Below are positions 1-6,873 of a stretch of 10,508 bases of DNA, one piece after another. The stretch is from NCBI GenBank assembly GCA_964560325.1, contig CAZLLV010000442.1, positions 1 to 10,508 of the forward strand, written 5' to 3'. The notes beneath the pieces were generated by a model, which was given only the letters and a program-made list of their open reading frames with translations, was not told the origin of the DNA and ran no database searches. Every line of letters begins with the position of its first letter. The first letter of the stretch is position 1. Source of the stretch: CAZLLV01 sp964560325 (GTDB lineage: Bacteria; Acidobacteriota; Thermoanaerobaculia; Multivoradales; DATKCC01). Both the position numbers and the translations under genes were made by a program.

Positions 1-2636
1 CGCGTCTCCAAGTCGAACAACACCGTCATCGGCAGAGCCGGAGCCTCGCGCCTCGAAGGTGAATTGGGCACGCCGCCGATTGAGGGCTGATTCGGCTCGG
101 GCCCTGGCGACGGCCCTGGCCACAGAGACCTCTCGACGGAGGGTGCCAACGTACTTGCCACCTCCCCCTCGGTCGTAAGCGTTCGGTCGCGGGCGCCCCC
201 TGCCCCCCGCGAGGGGGGAAGGGGGATGGGAGGTTTGGGGGGCGATCCCGGGGGCGGCGCCACGTCGAAGGCACCGAAGTCCGATCTAACCACCGGCTCC
301 TCCCGATCCAACAACAATCGAAGGAACCGCGCCGCCCCCGCCTTATCCAGAGGCCGGTTGCCGTTCCCGCACTTCGGCGACTGGATGCACGACGGGCAGC
401 CCTCCTCGCAGTCGCACGAGGCCAGAAGCTCCAGCACCCGCCCGAGCAGGTCGGGCAGCTCCCGGAAGCCTCGGGCCGCGATCCCCACCCCGCCCGGATG
501 GCCGTCGTAGACGAAGACCGCGCCGTGCTCGACCTGCGGATGCCGGTGGCAGGAGATGCCGCCGATGTCGCCCCGGTCGCAGAGCGCGAACACCGGAAAG
601 AGCGAGATCGCCGCGTGCTCGGTCGCGTGGAGCGAGCCGAGAAAGTGCTCCTGGTGCGCCTTCAGGGTCTCCTCGAAGCCGCGCGGCGCGAGCCACCAGA
701 GCCCGACCGTCTCGAAGGTGGCGGGCGGCAGGTCGAGCGCCTCCTGCCCGATCACCTCCTGGTTCCGGATGCGCTTCCGCTCGAAACCGACCACCCTCTC
801 GGTCACCTTCAGCCGCCCGAGCGCGGCGGCGAGCCCGGCGCCGCGCTCCATCCCGTCGCGGCGCCGGTCGAGCACCTCGAGGATCTCGGTTTCCTTCTCG
901 GTCAGCGGCGCGGTGAAGAAGTCGAAGCGGCCGCGGCGGGCGAGCACGTGGCGGCGGTCGAGGTCGAGCGTCTCGACCTGGTACTGCCGGCCGCCGTGCA
1001 GGTAGATCGCCCCCGGGTGGCACTCGTGGAGCACCCGCACCCCGTCGACCGTGCCGACCAGCTCGCCGGTGCCGGCGTCGACGATCTGGTAGCTCTCGCC
1101 GGTGCCGCGCAGATTGACGTGGCGCTGCGGACGCGGCCGGGCGGAGAACACCTCCCGCCCGTCCTTCGAGGCGAGGAGCAGCCCCGTCGCCACCAGGTCG
1201 TCGACCAGCGCCCGGTGGTGGCGGGCGTACGGATCGTCGCTCCCCTCGCCCGCCTCCGCCGCGTCGAGCGCCTTCGGGCCGGGCAGCGGTAGCTCGGCCG
1301 CCGCACAGACCAGGTGCGCGCGCGCCACCTGCGGGTTGTCCGGGTCGACGATCAGCCGCTCGCACGGCCGGTCGAGGAGCGCCTGCGGGTGGTCGAGGAA
1401 GTACTGGTCGAGCGCGTCGGGCAGGGCGACGAGCGCGGTCAGCGACTCCTTCCCGCTCCGGCCGGCGCGCCCCGAGCGCTGCCAGGTCGCCATCACGCTC
1501 CCCGGGTAGCCGACCAGGATGCAGGCGTCGAGGCCGCCGACGTCGATCCCCATCTCGAGCGCCGAGGTCGAGATCACCCCTTCGAGCTCGCCGGAGAAGA
1601 GCCGCGCCTCGATCTTGCGCCGCTCCTCGGGCAGGAAGCCGGAGCGGTAGCTCGCCACCCGCTTCGCCAGCTCCGGGTGCTGCCCCCGGAGCCAGGAGTA
1701 GAGGAGCTCGGTGATCCGCCGCGCCTTGGTGAAGACGATCGTCTTGGCGCCGGACTCGACCAGCTCGACGAACAGCTCGAGCGCCGTCGTGTACGGACTC
1801 GCCTTAGGACGGAAGAGGAGCACGTGGCGCGCCTCGCGCGGGGCGCCCGACTCCTCGATGGCCCGAAACGGCCGGCCGCCCAGGGTCTCGGCGAACTCGG
1901 CGGCGTTGGCTGCGGTCGCCGACGAGGCGACCAGCACCGGATCGGCCCCTTCCGAGCGGGCGACCCGCAGCAGGCGCTGGAGGACGTGGTGGAAGTGGGT
2001 GCCGAAGATCCCGCGGTAGGCGTGGAGCTCGTCGAGGACGATCCAGCGCAGGTCGCGGAGGAACGGCGTCCACGAGGTCCAGCGGGAGAGGATCCCGAGG
2101 TGCAGCATGTCGGGGTTGGTGACCAGTACACGGGGCGGCGAGCGCCTGACCTTCGCGCGCTCGGCGGGCGGGGTGTCGCCGTCGTAGATCACCGCCCGCG
2201 CGTCCTCCGGATCGAGCCCGCCGGCCTCGGCCATGGCGGTGGCGAGCGCCTCGACCTTCGCCCGCTGGTCCTGCCCCAGCGCCTTGAGCGGAAAGAGGAA
2301 GAGCGCACGGCCGGGGCCGCCGCGCGCCGCCTCCTCGAGCGGCGGCACGTGGAAGACGAGCGACTTGCCGGAGGCGGTGGGTGTCGTGACCAGGACGTTC
2401 TCGCCCCGGCGCACCGCCTCGATCCCCTCGGCCTGGTGCGAGAAGAGCCGCTCGACGCCGGACGCGCGCAGGGCCGCGGCGAGGGCGTCGGGCAGCGGCC
2501 GGTCGAGGGCGGAGAGATCGCGGGTGCGCGCCGGCCGCGCGGGCAGGGTGGCCGAGAAGACCAGCTCCGAGCCCAGGCGGTCGTGCCCGCGGAGCCGCTC
2601 TACGAGCTCCGCGATCGGTACGGTTACCGACACCAT
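1..2636 (-). CDS. MrfA/YprA-type DUF1998 DEAD/DEAH-box helicase, apparently fused to an RNase H-like (MrfB/YprB-type) exonuclease; 3' end outside window
   Basis: A superfamily 2 DNA helicase of the YprA/MrfA family; the Bacillus subtilis member acts with the exonuclease MrfB in repair of mitomycin damage. I checked the frame from ATG 2636 to the window edge and found no stop in 878 codons. Visible motifs: Q-motif region FSHQ (Q68), Walker A TPTASGKS (85-92), DELH (202-205), SSAT (238-241) and QRSGRAGR (386-393). The C-terminal DUF1998 part carries the family cysteine cluster C743-x3-C747-x2-C750-x5-C756, with C741 just before. After about residue 780 the protein turns into a Pro/Gly/Ser-rich linker, of which 798-818 is encoded by a dispersed repeat. 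At 870 it reads MTVLFDLET, which looks like the first metal-binding motif (D875, E877) of a DEDD exonuclease. Codon use in the linker is less GC-ending than in the helicase body. No Shine-Dalgarno precedes ATG 2636, so the exact start is moderately certain. A separate exonuclease gene starting at 29 is an alternative to a fusion. Confidence 0.9.
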   Translation of the reverse strand, partial: MVSVTVPIAELVERLRGHDRLGSELVFSATLPARPARTRDLSALDRPLPDALAAALRASGVERLFSHQAEGIEAVRRGENVLVTTPTASGKSLVFHVPPLEEAARGGPGRALFLFPLKALGQDQRAKVEALATAMAEAGGLDPEDARAVIYDGDTPPAERAKVRRSPPRVLVTNPDMLHLGILSRWTSWTPFLRDLRWIVLDELHAYRGIFGTHFHHVLQRLLRVARSEGADPVLVASSATAANAAEFAETLGGRPFRAIEESGAPREARHVLLFRPKASPYTTALELFVELVESGAKTIVFTKARRITELLYSWLRGQHPELAKRVASYRSGFLPEERRKIEARLFSGELEGVISTSALEMGIDVGGLDACILVGYPGSVMATWQRSGRAGRSGKESLTALVALPDALDQYFLDHPQALLDRPCERLIVDPDNPQVARAHLVCAAAELPLPGPKALDAAEAGEGSDDPYARHHRALVDDLVATGLLLASKDGREVFSARPRPQRHVNLRGTGESYQIVDAGTGELVGTVDGVRVLHECHPGAIYLHGGRQYQVETLDLDRRHVLARRGRFDFFTAPLTEKETEILEVLDRRRDGMERGAGLAAALGRLKVTERVVGFERKRIRNQEVIGQEALDLPPATFETVGLWWLAPRGFEETLKAHQEHFLGSLHATEHAAISLFPVFALCDRGDIGGISCHRHPQVEHGAVFVYDGHPGGVGIAARGFRELPDLLGRVLELLASCDCEEGCPSCIQSPKCGNGNRPLDKAGAARFLRLLLDREEPVVRSDFGAFDVAPPPGSPPKPPIPLPPSRGAGGARDRTLTTEGEVASTLAPSVERSLWPGPSPGPEPNQPSIGGVPNSPSRREAPALPMTVLFDLET
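182..247 (-). repeat. Dispersed GC-rich hairpin repeat, copy A (inside the helicase frame)
   Basis: Aligned without gaps to 2796-2861, this stretch matches at 55 of 66 positions. It contains a 6-bp stem (203-208 with 213-218 on the plus strand, all C against all G) closed by the tetraloop GCGA. The hairpin is conserved in the other copy with one compensated pair. It lies in the coding frame of the helicase-exonuclease ORF and encodes residues 798-818, a Pro/Gly/Arg-rich linker, without introducing a stop. In the other clear copy the repeat lies outside genes, directly at a stop codon. Confidence 0.8.
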
Positions 2637-2646
2637 GGCGACATTC

Positions 2647-2668
2647 TAACGCCGGAAAAGCGGCGTTA
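2647..2668. promoter_or_regulatory. Perfect 8-bp inverted repeat just upstream of the helicase start
   Basis: TAACGCCG (2647-2654) and CGGCGTTA (2661-2668) are perfect inverted repeats around a 6-base spacer. The inner edge is 10 bases from the helicase ATG at 2636, where a ribosome-binding site would be expected but none is seen. It could be an operator for a dimeric regulator, or a hairpin affecting translation. It does not resemble the LexA boxes I know. There is no T-run on either side to make it a clear terminator. Confidence 0.45.
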
Positions 2669-2710
2669 AAACGATCGCCATTCGATCGCCCCTCTGAACC
2701 CTGACCCTAT

Positions 2711-2748
2711 CTCCCCCGCGCGGGAAGACAGGGCGCCCCCACCCCACC
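2711..2748 (+). repeat. Degenerate, inverted relative of the GC-rich repeat
   Basis: Read on the plus strand, this stretch resembles the reverse complement of copies A and B: a CGCGGGA core, then CAGGG, then CGCCCCC, with small indels. It also shares the block GGG(A)CGCCCCCACCC with the element after osmC. It contains the palindrome CCCGCGCGGG (2715-2724). It lies in the 224-base gap between the helicase start and the lepB stop and points opposite to copy B in the same gap. Apart from these repeats and the inverted repeat at 2647-2668, I see nothing gene-like in the gap. Confidence 0.45.
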
Positions 2749-2795
2749 CTCGGCAGCACGAGGCGCGGGTTTCGAAGTTACCGAACAGGAAGAGG

Positions 2796-2861
2796 TTCGG
2801 GAGGGGGCGTCCCCTGCCTCCCGCGAGGGAGGAAGAGGAATGAGGGGTTTGGAGGGCGATC
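2796..2861 (-). repeat. Dispersed GC-rich hairpin repeat, copy B (abuts the lepB stop codon)
   Basis: Matches copy A (182-247) at 55 of 66 ungapped positions. It contains the stem CCTCCC (2817-2822) / GGGAGG (2827-2832) around the loop GCGA. In the direction of lepB transcription the repeat begins at the last base of the TAG stop codon (2861-2863), so it forms the immediate 3' flank of lepB. The hairpin may act as a terminator or as protection of the mRNA end, but no T-run follows it. Confidence 0.8.
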
Positions 2862-3640
2862 TATTCCAGCGCGTCGAAGAACCGGCCCGGGCGCAGGAAG
2901 GGGAACCCGCGCTCGTGGTCGATCGAGAACGCCACGCCGACCGCCCGGCCCAGGATCAGCTCGCGCGGCACCGGCCCGATCACCCGCGAATCGCGGCTCT
3001 CGTCCCGGTTGTCGCCCATCATCCAGTACTGCTCCGCCGGCACCTCGATCGGGCCGAAATCGCCCCACGGCGTGTGCAGCGCCGGGGTCACCATCACCGG
3101 ATGGCGCTCGTCGCCGATCCCCTCCCACGAGAGCCGCCGCTGATACGGCTGGTGCGGGCGAAGGCGATCCCAGAACTCGCCGTCGAGCGGCTCGTAGCTC
3201 GCCGACTCGCCGTTGACGTACAACCGGTTGTTCCGCAGCACCAGCACGTCGCCCGGCGTGCCGACCACCCGCTTGATCAGCCGGCGGCCGTTCTCGGGCG
3301 ACAGCAGGACCACGATGTCGCCGCGCTCCGGGTGGCCCCACTCGGCGAGCCGCAGGGTGGTGAACGGCACCCGCAGGTCGTAGGCGATCTTGTTGACGAA
3401 CACCCGGTCGCCCTCGAGGATCGTCGGCTTCATCGAGCCGGTCGGCACGTCGTTCCAGTCGGCGACCGCTGATCGGAACGACATCAGGACGACGAGCAGG
3501 AAGAGGAGCGGGCGCAGCCACTCCCAGAAGGCGTGAACGCGGCCTCTGGCCTCGGAAGGAGCTTCCGAAGAGGCCTCGGGCGAGGTCTCCGTCGGGGCGT
3601 CGGGAGCGATCGGTCGGGGGTCGTCGGAGATCTCGGTCAT
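2861..3640 (-). CDS. lepB: Signal peptidase I (leader peptidase)
   Basis: A 259-residue membrane-bound serine protease of family S26A, which removes signal peptides from exported proteins on the outer face of the cytoplasmic membrane. A short acidic, Pro/Ser/Glu-rich cytoplasmic N-terminus precedes one membrane segment (about 43-58). The catalytic serine is S69 in PTGSMKPT, the general-base lysine is K123 in RLIKRVVG, and the conserved box GDNRDESRDSR is at 209-219. Length and motif order are normal for the family. The ATG at 3640 has only a weak GAGAA-like site upstream. The gene sits 102 bases downstream of an OmpA-type lipoprotein gene, with a strong hairpin between them, so it probably has its own promoter. 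Its stop codon touches a dispersed repeat. Confidence 0.97.
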   Translation of the reverse strand: MTEISDDPRPIAPDAPTETSPEASSEAPSEARGRVHAFWEWLRPLLFLLVVLMSFRSAVADWNDVPTGSMKPTILEGDRVFVNKIAYDLRVPFTTLRLAEWGHPERGDIVVLLSPENGRRLIKRVVGTPGDVLVLRNNRLYVNGESASYEPLDGEFWDRLRPHQPYQRRLSWEGIGDERHPVMVTPALHTPWGDFGPIEVPAEQYWMMGDNRDESRDSRVIGPVPRELILGRAVGVAFSIDHERGFPFLRPGRFFDALE

Positions 3641-3686
3641 CGGATTCTCGGCCGGCGTCGGCGGGCTCCCGGCTCCCGCTACAACG

Positions 3687-3725
3687 CGGGAGGAGGCGGA
3701 ATGATTCTACCTCCGCCTCCTCCCG
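3687..3725 (-). terminator. Strong hairpin between the OmpA-type lipoprotein gene and lepB
   Basis: A perfect 14-bp stem (3687-3700 with 3712-3725) encloses an 11-base loop. It begins 18 bases past the TAA stop of the upstream minus-strand gene and ends about 47 bases before the lepB start. The position and stability suit a terminator or mRNA-stabilising hairpin for the lipoprotein gene. There is no T-run after the stem on either strand, so a classical intrinsic terminator is not shown. Confidence 0.6.
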
Positions 3726-3742
3726 GGTGCGCCGGTGATCGG

Positions 3743-4453
3743 TTACCGCGCCCTGGCCTTCAGCAGGATGTCGACCCGTCGGTTCTGCTGCCGCCCCCAA
3801 TCGGTGTCGTTCGAAGCGACCGGCAGGGTTTCGCCGTAGCCGACGGCGGTCATCCGCCCGGCGTCGATGCCGCGGCCGATCAGGTAGTTCTCGACCGCCT
3901 GGGCCCGCCGCTCGGAGAGCTCCTGGTTGTGGCGCTCGGAGCCGGTCGAGTCGGTGTGGCCCTGGACCACGACCGCGGTCTTCGGATAGTCGAGGAGCAC
4001 CTGCCCGACCTGACCGAGGGTGCCCTGGGAGGAGGGCGAGAGCGCCGCCGAATCGACCGTGAAGAGCACGTCGGAGTCGAAGTGGATCAGGATCACGTCC
4101 TGGCTCACCCGCTCGACGGTGGTGCCGGGGATGCGGGTCAGCCGCTCCTCTTGATGGTCCATGTAGGCGCCGATGCCGCCGCCCACGACCGCGCCGATGG
4201 CGGCGCCGGCCAGGATCTCGTCGGCCTCGCGCTCCCCCTTCAGGATGGCGCCGGCCGCGCCCGCCGCGGCGCCGATGCCGGCGCCCTTGGCGGTCTTGTC
4301 GCGCTGGGTCTCGTAGTACGGATCCCGCCGCTGAATCGCCGCGCACGACGAGAGGAGCGTGGCGGCGAAAAGGGCGATCAGGGCGAGGGCGGTCGAGGAA
4401 GCGAGCCGGCCCCGAGGGGAGCGCTCGCGAAAGGTCGTTCGACGCTGGGTCAT
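3743..4453 (-). CDS. OmpA-family peptidoglycan-binding lipoprotein with glycine zipper (YiaD-like)
   Basis: A 236-residue predicted outer-membrane lipoprotein that probably links the envelope to peptidoglycan. An Arg-rich N-region and hydrophobic stretch (21-34) lead to a lipobox ending at C37 (LLSSC). A glycine-zipper segment, two Gly/Ala-rich hydrophobic blocks (about 57-71 and 82-97), comes next. The OmpA C-terminal domain covers about 120-232, with HTDSTGS (D168) and ELSERRAQAV (R183). D168 and R183 have the same 15-residue spacing as the E. coli OmpA pair (D271/R286) that binds diaminopimelate. I chose ATG 4453 because GGAGGA lies 7 bases upstream; an in-frame ATG at 4468 has no such site. 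A very long open frame continues upstream, but it is only antisense to rocD. The role resembles E. coli YiaD in architecture; the specific function is not known. Confidence 0.93.
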   Translation of the reverse strand: MTQRRTTFRERSPRGRLASSTALALIALFAATLLSSCAAIQRRDPYYETQRDKTAKGAGIGAAAGAAGAILKGEREADEILAGAAIGAVVGGGIGAYMDHQEERLTRIPGTTVERVSQDVILIHFDSDVLFTVDSAALSPSSQGTLGQVGQVLLDYPKTAVVVQGHTDSTGSERHNQELSERRAQAVENYLIGRGIDAGRMTAVGYGETLPVASNDTDWGRQQNRRVDILLKARAR

Positions 4454-4615
4454 CAGGATGTCCTCCATGGCAGAGTTCCCGTTCGGAGCGTGGCGGCGGG
4501 CGCGCGTGCGCCGGCCGGGCCGCTCCCGCGGACATTCTGCTGCGAAGCAAGGCCGCTGCCACGTGCGAGCCGCTCCGGGGAGGCCGTCTTGTGGTAAAAG
4601 GCGGAGACACGGACA

Positions 4616-4711
4616 CGGACCCCGGCCGGGGTCCGCGCGAACCGAGAGAACCGACTCCGCCGCCGCCGCGATCGTCCTCCCCAGGGGACGATCGCCGACC
4701 GCCGGCCGGCG
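4616..4711. promoter_or_regulatory. Three palindromes in the divergent region upstream of rocD
   Basis: The 312-base region 4454-4765 separates the OmpA-type lipoprotein gene (minus) from rocD (plus) and must hold both promoters. It contains a perfect 20-bp palindrome centred on GGCC (4616-4635), a 10-bp stem with an 8-base loop (4668-4677 with 4686-4695), and a 12-bp palindrome (4700-4711). They lie within about 150 bases upstream of rocD and could be protein-binding sites or leader RNA hairpins. No hairpin is followed by a T-run. I could not assign -35/-10 boxes with confidence. I see no small gene here. Confidence 0.45.
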
Positions 4712-4765
4712 CGAGCGCCCGATACGCACCCGACAGGCACGAACCCGCACCGGAGGAAACCGCAG

Positions 4766-6007
4766 ATGATCGCCGCCGACACGACCGAGGCAACCCGCAG
4801 CACCCGCGACTACATCGAGACCGAAGACCGCTACGGCGCCCACAACTACCATCCGCTCGACGTCGTGATCACCCGCGGCGAGGGCTGCTGGGTGTGGGAC
4901 GTCGAAGGCAACCGCTACCTCGACTTCCTCGCCGCCTACTCGGCGGTCAACCAGGGGCACTGCCACCCGCGCATCGTCCAGGCGCTGGTCGAGCAGGCGC
5001 CGCGGCTGGCGCTGACCTCCCGCGCCTTCCGCAACGACCGGCTGGGGGAGCTCTACCGCACCGTCACCGAGCTCACCGGCTTCCCGAAGTTCCTGCCGAT
5101 GAACACCGGCGCCGAAGCGGTCGAGACCGCCATCAAGGCGGCGCGCAAGTGGGCCTACACGGTCAAGGGCGTGGCGGCGGACCAGGCCGAGATCCTGGTC
5201 TTCGACGGTAACTTCCACGGCCGCACGACGACCATCGTCGGCTTCTCCACCGAGGAGCAGAGCCGCGCCGGCTTCGGTCCGTTCACCCCCGGCTTCACGA
5301 TCCTGCCGTACGGCGACGCCGAAGCGGTCGAGACGGCGCTCGCCGAGCGCGGCGACCGGATCGCGGCGGTGCTGGTCGAGCCGATCCAGGGCGAGGGCGG
5401 CATCATCGTTCCGCCGGAGGGCTTCCTCGCGCGCCTGCGCGCCGCCACCCGGCGGGCGAACGCGCTCCTCGTGGTCGACGAGATCCAGGCCGGCCTCGGC
5501 CGCACCGGCAAGATGTTCGCCTACGAGCACGAAGGGATCGACCCGGACGTGGTGATCGTCGGCAAGGCGCTCTCGGGCGGCATGTACCCGGTCTCCGGCA
5601 TCCTCGCCACCGAGGAGGTGATGGGCGTCTTCCACCCCGGCGACCACGGCTCGACCTACGGCGGCAACCCGCTCGCCGCGGCGGTCGCGACGGCGGCGCT
5701 CGAGGTGATCGTCGACGAGAAGCTCGCCGAGCGTTCGGCCGAGCTCGGCGCCTACTGCATCGACCGGCTCTCCCGGCTCGATTCGAAGCACGTCAAGGAG
5801 ATCCGGGGCCGCGGTCTCTGGCTCGGCATCGAGCTCCACCCGGAGGCGGGCGGCGCGCGGCGCTTCTGCGAGGCGCTCCGGGACGAGGGCCTGCTTTGCA
5901 AGGAGACGCACACCCACGTCATCCGCATGGCGCCGCCGCTCGTCATCAGCCGCGAGGATCTCGACTGGGCCCTCGACCGGATCGAGCGCGTCCTGGCGAT
6001 GGAGTGA
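4766..6007 (+). CDS. rocD: Ornithine aminotransferase (ornithine--oxo-acid transaminase)
   Basis: A 413-residue, PLP-dependent class III aminotransferase. It transfers the delta-amino group of ornithine to 2-oxoglutarate, giving glutamate semialdehyde on the route between arginine/ornithine and glutamate/proline. The sequence follows human OAT closely through AHNYHPLDV, YSAVNQGHCHP and GSTYGGNPLAA. The PLP lysine is K267 in VGKALSGG, and the cofactor-ring aspartate is D238 in VDEIQAGLGRTG. The ornithine-binding residues of human OAT (Y55, R180, E235) correspond here to Y28, R153 and E210, so ornithine is favoured over acetylornithine or GABA. GGAGGA ends 8 bases before ATG 4766. Upstream is a palindrome-rich leader; downstream, a small membrane protein gene starts after 72 bases. 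No arginase or proline gene is adjacent. Confidence 0.95.
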   Translation: MIAADTTEATRSTRDYIETEDRYGAHNYHPLDVVITRGEGCWVWDVEGNRYLDFLAAYSAVNQGHCHPRIVQALVEQAPRLALTSRAFRNDRLGELYRTVTELTGFPKFLPMNTGAEAVETAIKAARKWAYTVKGVAADQAEILVFDGNFHGRTTTIVGFSTEEQSRAGFGPFTPGFTILPYGDAEAVETALAERGDRIAAVLVEPIQGEGGIIVPPEGFLARLRAATRRANALLVVDEIQAGLGRTGKMFAYEHEGIDPDVVIVGKALSGGMYPVSGILATEEVMGVFHPGDHGSTYGGNPLAAAVATAALEVIVDEKLAERSAELGAYCIDRLSRLDSKHVKEIRGRGLWLGIELHPEAGGARRFCEALRDEGLLCKETHTHVIRMAPPLVISREDLDWALDRIERVLAME

Positions 6008-6079
6008 CCTCGGCGAGCCGGACGCGTCGAAACCTCTCCGGACCGCGAGCGTAGGCCTGGGTGAAAGGAGAACCACCCC

Positions 6080-6280
6080 ATGGTCGGATGCCTTCTCTGG
6101 ACCCTCCTCTTTCTCGTCTCCTGGCCGATCGCGCTGCTGGTGCTCGTGCTCTACCCGATCGTCTGGCTCCTCGTCCTGCCCTTCCGGCTCCTCGGCGTCG
6201 CCGTCGACGGCGTCTTCGAGCTCCTCCGGGCGCTCCTCTTCCTGCCCGCGCGGCTGCTGGGAGGGCGGCGCAGCGGTTGA
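6080..6280 (+). CDS. Small conserved-type membrane protein, 66 residues, function unknown
   Basis: The protein is almost wholly hydrophobic: residues 5-40 make one long or two closely spaced membrane segments rich in Leu, Val, Trp and Pro, followed by an amphipathic stretch and a basic tail (ARLLGGRRSG). From memory, short proteins of this composition with an LPFRLLG-type motif occur widely in Proteobacteria and related phyla without a known role. GGAG lies 9 bases before ATG 6080, supporting real translation. It may be co-transcribed with rocD 72 bases upstream, but nothing links their functions. The opposite strand is open by GC bias only. Confidence 0.7.
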   Translation: MVGCLLWTLLFLVSWPIALLVLVLYPIVWLLVLPFRLLGVAVDGVFELLRALLFLPARLLGGRRSG

Positions 6281-6346
6281 CGGACGGGCCGGTGCACGGC
6301 CGTGTACAATCCCCGCTCCCGCGAACCCGGTAGCCGCGAGGTGAAC

Positions 6347-6802
6347 ATGATCCGCAAGCCCGCCGTCCTCTTCGTCCCGCTCCTCTTCGCCCTCCTGTCG
6401 AGCGCCTGCGCGCCCGAGCCGCAGGAGGCCGAGCCGGCCACCGAGCCGGACCAGGTCTACACCGTCCGCGGCGAGATCGCCGGCGTGCCCCAAGGGCCGG
6501 GGGAGCTCCGCCAGCTCCGGGTGCGGCACGAGTCGGTGCCGGACTTCGTCGATTCCCAGGGTGAGGTGGTGGGGATGGCCTCGATGACCATGCCGTTTCC
6601 GGTCGCCGAGTCGGTCGACGTCGACGATCTCGAGCCGGGGGACAAGGTGGAGATGACGTTCGAGGTCCGCTGGAGCGGCGACCGCCCGCTGCGGGTGGTG
6701 GAGGTCGAGGAGCTGCCGGCCGACACGGTGCTCGACTTCGAAACGGCCGAGCCGATGCCGGGCGACGCGGTGCCGGAGGATACCGGCTCGTCGCCTCCTT
6801 GA
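6347..6802 (+). CDS. CusF-like copper-binding lipoprotein
   Basis: A 151-residue exported protein with a CusF-type domain that probably binds Cu(I) in the periplasm. A signal peptide (1-20) ends in LSSAC, so C21 is a likely lipidation site. The domain spans about 36-125 and carries H61 and GMASMTMPF (76-84), where M80 and M82 correspond to the methionine ligands M47 and M49 of E. coli CusF. The CusF tryptophan W44 position is taken by M77. The GDKVEMTFEV stretch matches the family's second half. An acidic/Pro tail (132-151) follows. GAGGTG precedes ATG 6347 closely; a reading from further upstream would lose the signal peptide at the N-terminus. TACAAT at 6305-6310 is a possible -10 box, but I find no well-spaced -35. 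No CusABC pump genes are adjacent. Confidence 0.85.
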   Translation: MIRKPAVLFVPLLFALLSSACAPEPQEAEPATEPDQVYTVRGEIAGVPQGPGELRQLRVRHESVPDFVDSQGEVVGMASMTMPFPVAESVDVDDLEPGDKVEMTFEVRWSGDRPLRVVEVEELPADTVLDFETAEPMPGDAVPEDTGSSPP

Positions 6803-6826
6803 CCGCGGCTGGGAAAGGAAAAAGGT

Positions 6827-6873
6827 CCGGTAGCCCCGTCCCGAATCGCTTCGTTCCGGTCCGGGACTACCGG
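6827..6873 (+). terminator. Imperfect hairpin after the CusF-like gene
   Basis: CCGGTAG (6827-6833) pairs with CTACCGG (6867-6873), and an inner GTCCCG can pair with CGGGAC. It lies 25 bases after the stop codon in the 247-base gap before osmC, so it may end the upstream transcript. It has no T-run. The rest of the gap holds an A-rich block at 6962-6971 that may belong to the osmC promoter, and no gene that I can see. Confidence 0.35.

Noticed and set aside
1..2636. DISARM or another DUF1998-containing phage defence system
   Set aside because: The helicase has the compact YprA/MrfA layout and neighbours are housekeeping genes; no methylase, phospholipase D or other defence partner is visible.
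1314..2669. A 451-codon open frame on the plus strand opposite the helicase
   Set aside because: Composition is that of an antisense shadow, while the minus frame has all helicase motifs.
6277..6310. TTGACG (6277-6282) with TACAAT (6305-6310) as a sigma-70 promoter for the copper lipoprotein gene
   Set aside because: The 22-base spacing is too long for a standard promoter; only the -10-like box is kept as a weak suggestion.
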